Assembly (NCBI GenBank): GCA_035463315.1
Contig: DATHTJ010000268.1
Coordinates: forward strand, 1 to 27,819
DNA from: GCA-003244245 sp035463315
GTDB taxonomy: Bacteria; Actinomycetota; Actinomycetes; Mycobacteriales; Pseudonocardiaceae
DNA length: 27,819 nucleotides
Direction of reading: 5' to 3'
Shown here: positions 21,345 to 27,819 of the stretch, piece by piece
Position numbering within the stretch: position 1 is the stretch's first letter
Layout: the number at the start of each line of letters is the position of its first letter
Program-made: the position numbers and the translations under genes
Notes under the pieces: model-generated
Database searches by the model: none
Told to the model about the DNA's origin: nothing
The model's input: only the letters and a program-made list of their open reading frames with translations

Positions 21345-21953
21345 TCACGTCGTCGTGGCGCGGAGTTCGGCGTAGCGGGCTTGGCATGCCTCCCAACGTG
21401 GGAGGATGCCGGCTTCGGCGGCCTCGGCGAGGGTGGGGGCTGCGCGGTCGGAGTCCGACAGCTGCACGTCGAGGTCGTCGGGCCAGGGCAGCTGCAGCGC
21501 GGGATCCAGCGGATGCACCGAGCGTTGCGCTTCGGGGTGGTAGCCGGTCGAGCACAGGTACGTCATGACGGTGTCATCGGCCAGCGCAATGAACGCATGC
21601 CCGATCCCCTCAGCGAGGTACACCGCACGGTAGGTCTCGGTGTCCAACCGCACCGCCTCCCAGCGCCCGAACGCTGGCGAGCCCACCCGGACGTCGACCG
21701 CGACGTCGAGCAGTGCGCCCCGGGAGCAGTGCACGTACTTGGCCTGGCCGGGCGGCACGTCGGAGAAGTGCACCCCCCGGATCACGCCGCGCCGGGACAC
21801 GCTGTGGTTGGACTGCGCCAGGTGCAGCGGGTGCCCGGTCGCGTCGACGAAAGCTGGTTCCTGGAACGGCGCAACGAACCGGCCGCGGTCGTCGGGAAAG
21901 ATCTTCGGGGTGAACTCGACCACTCCCGGCACCGTCAGCTCACGGAACTGCAC
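21345..21953 (-). CDS. dTDP-4-dehydro-6-deoxyhexose 3,5-epimerase (RmlC family)
   Basis: A 202-residue cupin epimerase that inverts C3 and/or C5 of a dTDP-4-keto-6-deoxysugar. Family blocks are present: FPDDRGRFVAPFQEPAF, NHSVSRRGVIRGVHF with the catalytic His62, KYVHCSRGALLDVAVDVRVG, and YLAEGIGHAFIALADD. The sequence resembles the epimerases of antibiotic deoxysugar routes (for example EvaD) at least as much as RmlC of rhamnose synthesis, so I give no symbol. No other sugar-nucleotide gene is next to it, which is unusual. The start is the GTG at 21951-21953; a TAGGGT (minus strand, 21962-21967) 8 nt upstream could be a -10 giving an almost leaderless transcript. Confidence 0.9.
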   Translation of the reverse strand: MQFRELTVPGVVEFTPKIFPDDRGRFVAPFQEPAFVDATGHPLHLAQSNHSVSRRGVIRGVHFSDVPPGQAKYVHCSRGALLDVAVDVRVGSPAFGRWEAVRLDTETYRAVYLAEGIGHAFIALADDTVMTYLCSTGYHPEAQRSVHPLDPALQLPWPDDLDVQLSDSDRAAPTLAEAAEAGILPRWEACQARYAELRATTT

Positions 21954-21967
21954 GGTGCTCTACCCTA

Positions 21968-22179
21968 GCCAGCCGGGCGACGGGGCTGGCGTGACACACT
22001 GGTGGAGAACCCCCCGACGGCAGGTGGCGCCACGACCTGGAGCCCTGCCGCGATTTCGTCGCCACCGTTCGTGCGCCCGACGGCACCCGCGTCGGCCCCC
22101 CGGCTCATCCCAGGCGGTCGCCAGGTTCCGGGCCCGCCGCTGTCGCCCGACACCGGTTCCGCATTGCAGGAGGACTGAC
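21968..22179 (+). other. Long untranslated leader region before malic enzyme
   Basis: About 200 bp without a gene precede malic enzyme. A stem cggcagg / cctgccg (left arm beginning near 22017) encloses the self-complementary tggcgcca, and further GC-rich pairings are possible downstream. This might be an ordinary structured leader. I do not recognise any known riboswitch. Confidence 0.35.
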
Positions 22180-23352
22180 GTGGCTGCTCAGCCCACGCTT
22201 ACCGAGGACGAGATATTCGCTGCCCATCGGGGTGGAAAGCTGTCCACCGGGCTTCCGTTCGACATCAACAGCCAGCGCGCGCTGGCGATCGCCTACACCC
22301 CGGGGGTGGCCCAGGTCAGCCGGGCCATCGCGGGTGACGAGACGCTCGCGCGGCAGTACACCTGGGCGAACCGGTTGGTGGCAGTCGTCAGTGATGGCAC
22401 CGCGGTGTTGGGCCTGGGCGACATCGGACCCCGGGCGTCGCTGCCGGTGATGGAGGGCAAGGCGGCCCTGTTCAAGGGATTCGCCGGGCTGGACGCCATC
22501 CCGCTGGTGCTGGACACCACTGACGTCGACGAGATCGTCGAGACCCTGGTGCGGCTGCGTCCGACATTCGGGGCGGTGAATCTCGAGGACATCTCCGCGC
22601 CGCGGTGCTTCGAGTTGGAGCGGCGGCTCATCGACGCGCTGGACTGCCCGGTGATGCACGATGACCAGCACGGCACCGCGATCGTTGTGCTGGCCGCGCT
22701 GCGCGGCGCCTGCCTGGCGCTGAACCGGGAGATTGCCCCGCTCAAGGTGGTGATCACTGGTGCGGGGGCGGCCGGGGTGGCCTGCGCCCGGATCCTGCTC
22801 GCAGCCGGCCTCTCGGACATCACGGTGCTCGACTCCCGCGGGATCATCCATCGTGGCCGGGGCCACCTGAACCCGGTCAAGGAGGACCTCGCCACTCGCA
22901 CCAACCCGAACGGCCACCGGGGCGGGCTGGCCGAGGCGCTCGACGGTGCGGACGTCCTGATCGGCGTGTCGTCGTCCCAGGTGCCCGAGCGGCTGGTGGC
23001 GACGATGAAGCCGGATGGCATCGTGTTCGCATTGTCCAACCCGGATCCGGAGATCCATCCGGAGGTCGCCGCTGCGCATGTCGCGGTGGTTGCCACCGGT
23101 CGCAGCGACTTCCCCAACCAGATCAACAACGTGCTGGCCTTCCCCGGCATCTTCAAAGGGGCGTTAGATGCCGGCGCGCATGACATCTCCGAGGGGATGA
23201 AGCTCGCCGCCGCGGACGCCATCGTCGCGGTCGCTGCGAATGATCTTGCGCCGGACCGCATCGTACCGAGTCCCCTGGATGCCCGAGTGGCGCCAGCGGT
23301 GGCCAAGGCGGTGGCTGCTGCCGCGCGCAGCGACTTCCGCCACCTGATCTAG
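22180..23352 (+). CDS. NAD(P)-dependent malic enzyme
   Basis: A 390-residue short-form malic enzyme that decarboxylates malate to pyruvate with NAD(P) reduction, linking the TCA cycle to pyruvate. Visible motifs are YTPGVAQVSRAI, the catalytic-Lys segment PVMEGKAALFKGFAGLDAIP, metal-binding NLEDI and MHDDQHGTA, the nucleotide-binding VVITGAGAAGVACARILLAA (about residues 188-207), FALSNPDPEIHPE and FPNQINNVLAFPGIFKGALD. The length is typical for the form lacking the phosphotransacetylase-like tail. The start is GTG 22180, with CAGGAGG 7 nt upstream; the long open frame from 21640 is an antisense shadow of the epimerase gene. Preference for NAD or NADP cannot be decided here. Confidence 0.95.
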   Translation: MAAQPTLTEDEIFAAHRGGKLSTGLPFDINSQRALAIAYTPGVAQVSRAIAGDETLARQYTWANRLVAVVSDGTAVLGLGDIGPRASLPVMEGKAALFKGFAGLDAIPLVLDTTDVDEIVETLVRLRPTFGAVNLEDISAPRCFELERRLIDALDCPVMHDDQHGTAIVVLAALRGACLALNREIAPLKVVITGAGAAGVACARILLAAGLSDITVLDSRGIIHRGRGHLNPVKEDLATRTNPNGHRGGLAEALDGADVLIGVSSSQVPERLVATMKPDGIVFALSNPDPEIHPEVAAAHVAVVATGRSDFPNQINNVLAFPGIFKGALDAGAHDISEGMKLAAADAIVAVAANDLAPDRIVPSPLDARVAPAVAKAVAAAARSDFRHLI

Positions 23353-23554
23353 TGACACTCTGATCTACCGCAGCGGTGGTTGACACCCAAAGACGTCACA
23401 CGCGGTTGCTGGGTCCGCATAACCAATCGCCAGTTCGCGCGTTGTGCACTCGACAGTGTTGTGACACGCCGTTGCCATGATCGGAGCCTTGCTGCCCGTC
23501 GTTGTCATGCGGGCGAGCGAGGATCACTGGTCGGCCTGGCGGAAGGGTGGTGCC

Positions 23555-26371
23555 GTGGCTGACCGGGCTAAGCGGGCCGATGTCGTGCCGTTATCGCCGG
23601 ATCGCGGGCAGGTGGGTCGGGCCGCACCCGGCTGGCCGCTCGCGGCCGTCAGGGCAAGCCCGGCGATACCGCTGCCGGAGTCGCCCGCGCTGGTCTGCGA
23701 CGGCGGCGTTGTCGTCCAGGCCAACCTGGCGGCGGTCCAGCTCGCCGGCCGGTGGCTCCCGGACTCGCTGACCGGGCTTCCGCTGCACCGTCTGCTCAGG
23801 GGTTCCGACACCGATGCCGAGTTCATCGGACCGGAAGGGCACGCCGTACCGGTGCGGGTGGCGCGCTGGATCGTGCCGGGCACGAACCTGCTCGTGGTGT
23901 TCCTGGTCGACGTCTCCGACCTGCGCTCGACCGCGAACAGTGAGCTTGCGCAGGAGCGCGCGCGGCTGCTGGAGGCGCAGCGGATCGCCCGGATCGGCAG
24001 CTTCACCTGGGAGTGGCTCACCAACAAGATCAGCTACAGCTCCGCCTTGGCAGAGCTGTTCGCCGGGCGCTGCATCGACCCCGCCGACCCGTTACGGCAC
24101 GTCCACCCCGAGGATTTGCCGATCTTGTTGCAGCGGGTGCAAGAGATGGTCACTGACCACGGTGTGGGCACGTTGGAGGCGGAGTTCCGCGGGTTGCCGG
24201 AATACGGCGAGACCCGCTACGTGTGCCGGCTGCGGGCGCAGCGGTCGGGCAGCGGGGAGATCCTGCGCCTGATGGGCACCGTGCAGGACGTCACGCAGGC
24301 GCGGGCGCTGGAGCGTGAGCTGCGTGAGGAGCAGCGTCGGCTGGCCGATGCGCAGCGGGTGGCCCGGATCGGCACCTGGGAGTGGGAGCCGGGCTCGGGC
24401 CGGGTCGTCTGGTCAGACATGATGCAAGACCTCTACGGGATTCAGTCGGCCTCCTGCCAGGCCACTTACCAGACCTATCTGTCCCTGGTGCACCCCGATG
24501 ACCGGGAGTGGGTGGACGAGCTGTGGCGGCAGCTCGTTATCGACCACGTGCCGGTGGAATGCGAGCATCGGGTGCTGCGGCCGGACGGGAAGGTACGCAC
24601 CTTCCGGTGCCACGGCGCGGCCATCATCGACCCGTCCGGGAGCCTGCGCCTGGTCGGCACCGTGCAGGACGTCACCGAGCAGCGGGCCGCCGAGACTCGG
24701 ATGATGCGCTCCAGCCAGCGCTTCGCTGACCTGGTGGCGGTCGCCCCGGTCGGCATCGGGATCTTCGACGACGCCGATCGGCTGGTTGACGCCAACGAAG
24801 CGCTGTGCAAGCTGCTGGGTTACGACCTGGAGACACTTCGGGGGATGAGTTCTGAGGCGCTCACCCACCCGGACGAGCGTGCCGAGCGGCTGCGCACCAT
24901 GCGCACCCACCAGTCGGCGGGCAGCGAGAGCTACACCGTGCCGCAGCGGATGCTGCTGCGGGCCGACGGTGCGCCGGTGTACTGCGAGCTGCACGTCTCG
25001 GCGTCGGTACAGGACGACGGGCAACGCTTCATGCTGGTGGTCTTCACCGACGTCACCGAGCGGCGCCGAGTGGCCGAGGCGCTGAAGTACCGGGCGACCC
25101 ACGACGAGCTCTCTGGCCTACCCAACCGGGCCGCGATCAAGGACACCCTGACCGAGCTGCTTGCGTTGCCTGACCGCGACCTTGCGGTGCTGTTCTGCGA
25201 TATCGACAACTTCAAGCGGGTCAACGATGCGCTGGGTCATGACGCCGGCGACGAGCTGCTGGTGGCGCTGGCGCGGTGGCTGCACGACGGGTTGCCCACG
25301 GGCTGCACCGCCGGCCGGCTCTCCGGCGACGTTTTCGTGGTGATCTGTTCCGACGTCGCCGCCCAGGGCGGCATCTGCTCGCTCGTCGACACGGTCTCGG
25401 CGTTGTTGCGCACCGCGATCCCGCTGCGCGGTCAGCTGATCCGGGTGTCGGCAGCCATCGGAGTGGCGGTCCCGGATGCCGCCACTAGCGGCGCGGAGGA
25501 CCTGCTGCGCTTCGCCGACGCGGCCATGTTCGAGGCCAAGCGTGGCGGCACCGGGCATGTCGCGATGGCCAACGCGGCGTTGATGGCATCGGCCGATCGG
25601 CAGGTGGAGCTGGAGTGCGAGCTTCGCGAGGCGCTGGTGCGCGACGAGCTGCAGCTGCACTACCAGCCGGTGGTCGATTCCGATGGCGCGGTGCTCTCCG
25701 CAGAGGCGCTGATCCGCTGGCCGCACCCGGAGCGCGGGATGCTCAGCCCGGCCGTGTTCCTGCCGGTGGCCGAGCAAGGCGGCATGATGCGCGAGCTGGA
25801 CCGCTGGGTGCTGCGCACCGCGATGTGTGAGGCGCGGGACTGGGTGACGCCTGATGGGCGCCCGGTTGCCGTCGCGGTCAACCTCTCCGCGCAGATCCCT
25901 GGCGAACCTGGCTTCGTCGACACTGTGGCTACCGCGATGGCCGAGAGCGGGCTGCCCTGGGACCGCCTGGTGCTGGAGCTGGTGGAGACCGCGTTGGTAG
26001 ACCTGCCCAGCGAGACCCGCCGCGCAATGGGCGAGCTGGTCGAGCGCGGGGTGCGCTTCGCGGTGGACGATTTCGGCACCGGTTACTCCTCGCTGGCCCG
26101 GCTCAAGGAGTTGCCCGCGCAGATCGTCAAGCTGGACCGGCGGTTCGTCTCCGGGATTGGAGTCGACCCGTCGGACTTCGCGGTGGCCCGCGCGGTGGTC
26201 GACATGGCCCGCGCGATGGGGCTCACCTGTGTCGCCGAGGGTGTGGAGACCGCAACCCAGTTCCAGGTACTGCGGCGGCTCGGCGTGGACGCCTATCAGG
26301 GTTGGTATTTCTCCCGTGCGATCGGTGGACCCGAGTTCCGTGCGTTGCTCGGGCTCGGGCCGCTTCGCTAA
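23555..26371 (+). CDS. Multi-PAS protein with degenerate GGDEF and intact EAL domain
   Basis: This encodes 938 residues from GTG 23555 (GGAAGGG upstream); an ATG at 23477 without a ribosome binding site would add 26. Three to four PAS folds occupy residues 1-510. The middle two are near copies of each other, each starting with AQRIARIGSF/AQRVARIGTW and ending in GTVQDVT. The GGDEF domain (about 516-680) has RLSGDVFVV in place of RLGGDEF, losing the catalytic Glu and a Gly, so it should not make cyclic di-GMP. The EAL domain (about 700-938) keeps EALIRW (Glu717), DDFGTGYSS (Asp838/839), IVKLD and AEGVET. It should therefore hydrolyse cyclic di-GMP to pGpG, with the GGDEF perhaps binding GTP as regulator. 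It has no membrane segments. Confidence 0.94.
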   Translation: MADRAKRADVVPLSPDRGQVGRAAPGWPLAAVRASPAIPLPESPALVCDGGVVVQANLAAVQLAGRWLPDSLTGLPLHRLLRGSDTDAEFIGPEGHAVPVRVARWIVPGTNLLVVFLVDVSDLRSTANSELAQERARLLEAQRIARIGSFTWEWLTNKISYSSALAELFAGRCIDPADPLRHVHPEDLPILLQRVQEMVTDHGVGTLEAEFRGLPEYGETRYVCRLRAQRSGSGEILRLMGTVQDVTQARALERELREEQRRLADAQRVARIGTWEWEPGSGRVVWSDMMQDLYGIQSASCQATYQTYLSLVHPDDREWVDELWRQLVIDHVPVECEHRVLRPDGKVRTFRCHGAAIIDPSGSLRLVGTVQDVTEQRAAETRMMRSSQRFADLVAVAPVGIGIFDDADRLVDANEALCKLLGYDLETLRGMSSEALTHPDERAERLRTMRTHQSAGSESYTVPQRMLLRADGAPVYCELHVSASVQDDGQRFMLVVFTDVTERRRVAEALKYRATHDELSGLPNRAAIKDTLTELLALPDRDLAVLFCDIDNFKRVNDALGHDAGDELLVALARWLHDGLPTGCTAGRLSGDVFVVICSDVAAQGGICSLVDTVSALLRTAIPLRGQLIRVSAAIGVAVPDAATSGAEDLLRFADAAMFEAKRGGTGHVAMANAALMASADRQVELECELREALVRDELQLHYQPVVDSDGAVLSAEALIRWPHPERGMLSPAVFLPVAEQGGMMRELDRWVLRTAMCEARDWVTPDGRPVAVAVNLSAQIPGEPGFVDTVATAMAESGLPWDRLVLELVETALVDLPSETRRAMGELVERGVRFAVDDFGTGYSSLARLKELPAQIVKLDRRFVSGIGVDPSDFAVARAVVDMARAMGLTCVAEGVETATQFQVLRRLGVDAYQGWYFSRAIGGPEFRALLGLGPLR

Positions 26372-26733
26372 CTCAGCCAGTCAACCGGGCCGGCGTGCTC
26401 AGCCGGCTGCTTGAGCCAGCGGCGCAGCGCATCGAGCAACGGGCTTGGGTTTCGTCGCGTCCGCGGAAACCGGCGGTTGCTGGTGTAGAGCATGCGAGCG
26501 ACGGGCTCACCGCGCTCGCTCGCCAGCTGGACCAGCGGCTGGAAGTCCTTGACGTTCTCGGTGACCAGCCGGCGGCCTTGCGCGGCCGCCCACCGCATCA
26601 CCTCCCCGTCCGATGCTGCTGCCAGTGTCGCGTGCCCGGCTACCGCCACCACGTCAAATCCCTCCGCGCGCAGCTGTTCGGCCAGCATTGGCGCGAACAT
26701 CTCATCGAGCAGAAGATGTTCTCCGCTGCTCAC
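26368..26733 (-). CDS. DUF5615-family PIN-like toxin
   Basis: A 121-residue PIN-like nuclease-fold protein. Acidic catalytic-type residues appear in the expected places: LLLDEMFAPMLAEQL near the N-terminus, AASDGEVMRWAAAQGR in the middle and LVTENVKDFQPL. This pattern is typical of DUF5615 (Mut7-C-like) toxins of VapBC-type modules, which act as ribonucleases. The start is the GTG at 26731-26733, overlapping the antitoxin stop in a GTGA arrangement; the longer frame to 26760 is less likely. The toxin stop overlaps the end of the convergent EAL gene by 4 bp, leaving no terminator space. The RNA target is unknown. Confidence 0.82.
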   Translation of the reverse strand: MSSGEHLLLDEMFAPMLAEQLRAEGFDVVAVAGHATLAAASDGEVMRWAAAQGRRLVTENVKDFQPLVQLASERGEPVARMLYTSNRRFPRTRRNPSPLLDALRRWLKQPAEHAGPVDWLS

Positions 26734-27152
26734 CCCAGGAGTTCCTGCTGTTGCCGCCACGCATGTTCGGCGCGTTCGGAGAGGGCGTCGGCGTCGGCGA
26801 TCCAGGCGTCGATCTCGCCAGGGTAGTTCGTGTAGTAGGCCAGGCCGGCGCGCACCGCGTTGTCTGAAATCACGAATACCTCGCTGGCGGCCGCGACAGC
26901 CGGCTCGCCACGTTCGTCGATCTCGCGGAGGAACTTGATCAGTTCCCAGATGTCCGGCCCGATCTTCAGCGCCGGTCGTCGACCACCAGGTCCGTCCTTG
27001 AACACCACGCCCGGGTGCTCAGCCATCCGCAGTCCCTCATCGACCAGCTGCTGGACCAGTCCTGAGGGGGTTGCGCCGGGGGTACTGGCGGCCCGGCGGC
27101 GCAGCCGATCGAGCACGTCGTGATCGAAGCGGACGGACAGCGGAGTAGTCAC
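26730..27152 (-). CDS. Antitoxin with ribbon-helix-helix and DUF433-like regions
   Basis: A 140-residue protein. The N-terminus (TPLSVRFDHDVLDRLRRRAA, then SGLVQQLVDEGLRM) looks like a ribbon-helix-helix DNA-binding domain. The second half (RRPALKIGPDIWELIKFLRE, DNAVRAGLAYYTNYPGEIDA) resembles the DUF433-like antitoxin region paired with DUF5615 toxins. Gene order antitoxin-toxin with a 4-bp GTGA overlap fits a type II module in which antitoxin represses its own promoter. The start is GTG 27150-27152, supported by a -10 (TACAGT) 6 nt upstream; the extra six codons to 27170 run through that promoter. Confidence 0.8.
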   Translation of the reverse strand: MTTPLSVRFDHDVLDRLRRRAASTPGATPSGLVQQLVDEGLRMAEHPGVVFKDGPGGRRPALKIGPDIWELIKFLREIDERGEPAVAAASEVFVISDNAVRAGLAYYTNYPGEIDAWIADADALSERAEHAWRQQQELLG

Positions 27153-27158
27153 GTAGCC

Positions 27159-27164
27159 ACTGTA
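27159..27164 (-). promoter_or_regulatory. Candidate -10 box for leaderless antitoxin gene
   Basis: On the minus strand TACAGT fits TANNNT and ends 6 nt before the GTG at 27152. No Shine-Dalgarno sequence lies between them. Confidence 0.65.
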
Positions 27165-27293
27165 GCGCATCCACTACCCTATGCTCGACTTCGAGCTGGA
27201 GCCGTGTCCGGTCTCGTTGCTATGAATTTCAATCATGGTAGGGCACTTGTTGTATTTGGGTGGCTGTGGTGAAGCGGTTGCCGGTTACTTGCA

Positions 27294-27797
27294 TCAGTGG
27301 ACTGGTTTGTGTATGAGGTATTCCCTCGGGGCAAGAGATTCTGGGTTGAACCAGACTTGTTGCGCTCGCCCGACAATGAGACCGTGATCACCGCCGAGGT
27401 TGATCCTCTCCGTTATGTGGCAATCCATCCACCCGATGCTGTCGGTCAGGACGGGACCGTAGGGTGATGCGTCATAGTTGAAATTCAGGCCGGATGCGGT
27501 TATTTTTTCACGCGGGTTTGCGACTGGGTAGTGGGAGTATTTTGCGGCGAGTATCCACACGCCCGCCAAGTGGCCGATAAGTGGCACGGAGAGCGTGAAG
27601 CCCGCTGCATCCAGGAGAACGTCATGGGTACGCCACCGTTTGTGGACGGCAAGGAGGACGTGCTGCGGATCAGTGGACACCGACGTCACGTTGGAGACGG
27701 GGATGACGTTGGTTGTGCCGTTGTGGTCGCGCGTACCTATCAGATAAGCGACTCGGGGCGCGAGGAGCCGATGCGCTTTCGCCACAGAGTCGGTCAT
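27294..27797 (-). CDS. Flavin-reductase-like FMN-binding split-barrel protein
   Basis: A 167-residue protein of the flavin reductase/FMN-binding split-barrel class. It begins with the typical strand set RVAYLIGTRDHNGTTNVIPV and VTSVSTDPQHVLLAVHKRWR, followed by DVLLDAAGFTLSVPLIGH, and ends GLIVGRAQQVWF. Family members bind FMN and use NAD(P)H to reduce flavin, or act as small oxidoreductases. The ATG at 27795-27797 is preceded by AGGAGC with a 4-nt gap. Codons ending in A/T are commoner than in the surrounding genes, and the 140 bp downstream of it are also AT-richer, hinting at recent transfer. No partner monooxygenase is visible before the window ends. Confidence 0.85.
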   Translation of the reverse strand: MTDSVAKAHRLLAPRVAYLIGTRDHNGTTNVIPVSNVTSVSTDPQHVLLAVHKRWRTHDVLLDAAGFTLSVPLIGHLAGVWILAAKYSHYPVANPREKITASGLNFNYDASPYGPVLTDSIGWMDCHITERINLGGDHGLIVGRAQQVWFNPESLAPREYLIHKPVH

Positions 27798-27819
27798 GGC
27801 TGCTCCTGAGTATCAGCGG

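Noticed and set aside
22105..23079. 324-residue minus-strand open frame
   Set aside because: Shadow of malic enzyme; His/Arg/Gly-rich with no recognisable domain.
1..27819. CRISPR array, rRNA or prophage
   Set aside because: No regularly spaced repeats, no rRNA-like sequence and no phage structural genes were seen; the only mobile-element trace is the decayed integrase.

Overview
The window is high-GC DNA from an actinobacterium. The central block, from the Rv3235-like gene to the small membrane protein at 17093, follows the gene neighbourhood I remember around Rv3217c-Rv3235 of Mycobacterium tuberculosis: rsgA, aroA, SRAP peptidase, SigH/SigR sigma factor, RsrA-type anti-sigma factor, biotinyl protein TB7.3, PdtaS kinase, WhiB1 and an Rv3217c-like protein. 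The order Pseudonocardiales is a reasonable guess from the accessory genes (Ni-SOD, NAD-formate dehydrogenase, DUF6893, large LAL regulator). The synteny is from memory, not from a search.

Layout. 1-3723: a small beta-rich unknown protein (minus) diverges from a very large LuxR-type (LAL) ATPase regulator. 3724-4610: a gene graveyard with a frameshifted tyrosine recombinase, an unassigned minus-strand fragment and a decayed ABC-F tail. 4553-8413: Rv3235-like protein, TrmH/SpoU RNA methyltransferase, DUF6912 protein and PruA. 8370-9309: a lower-GC membrane-anchored orphan and an empty stretch. 9310-13016: aroA-rsgA operon facing the SRAP-hydrolase pair. 13024-16610: the thiol-oxidative-stress unit sigR-rsrA with an exact SigR-type promoter, a 24-residue ribosomal protein bL37, biotinyl protein, PdtaS and WhiB1. 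16611-19527: an empty stretch with a perfect CRP site, a four-helix membrane protein, a SirB1-family protein and NAD-formate dehydrogenase. 19528-21305: a mostly empty stretch with short tandem repeats, a 39-residue DUF6893 membrane peptide, and the divergent Ni-superoxide dismutase and its maturation protease. 21345-27819: a dTDP-sugar 3,5-epimerase, malic enzyme, a PAS/degenerate-GGDEF/EAL protein, a VapBC-like toxin-antitoxin pair and a flavin-reductase-like protein.

Functional themes. Several genes handle redox or nitrosative stress (SigR/RsrA, WhiB1, Ni-SOD). Others concern core metabolism (aroA, malic enzyme, PruA, formate dehydrogenase) or signalling (PdtaS, GGDEF/EAL, LAL). At least five genes appear leaderless, with a -10 hexamer 6-7 nt before the start codon. 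I see no convincing undescribed multi-gene system. The observations most worth a second look are the probable long SigR isoform, the CRP site and long empty region upstream of whiB1, the palindrome at the pruA promoter, and the tiny genes that standard gene calling would miss.
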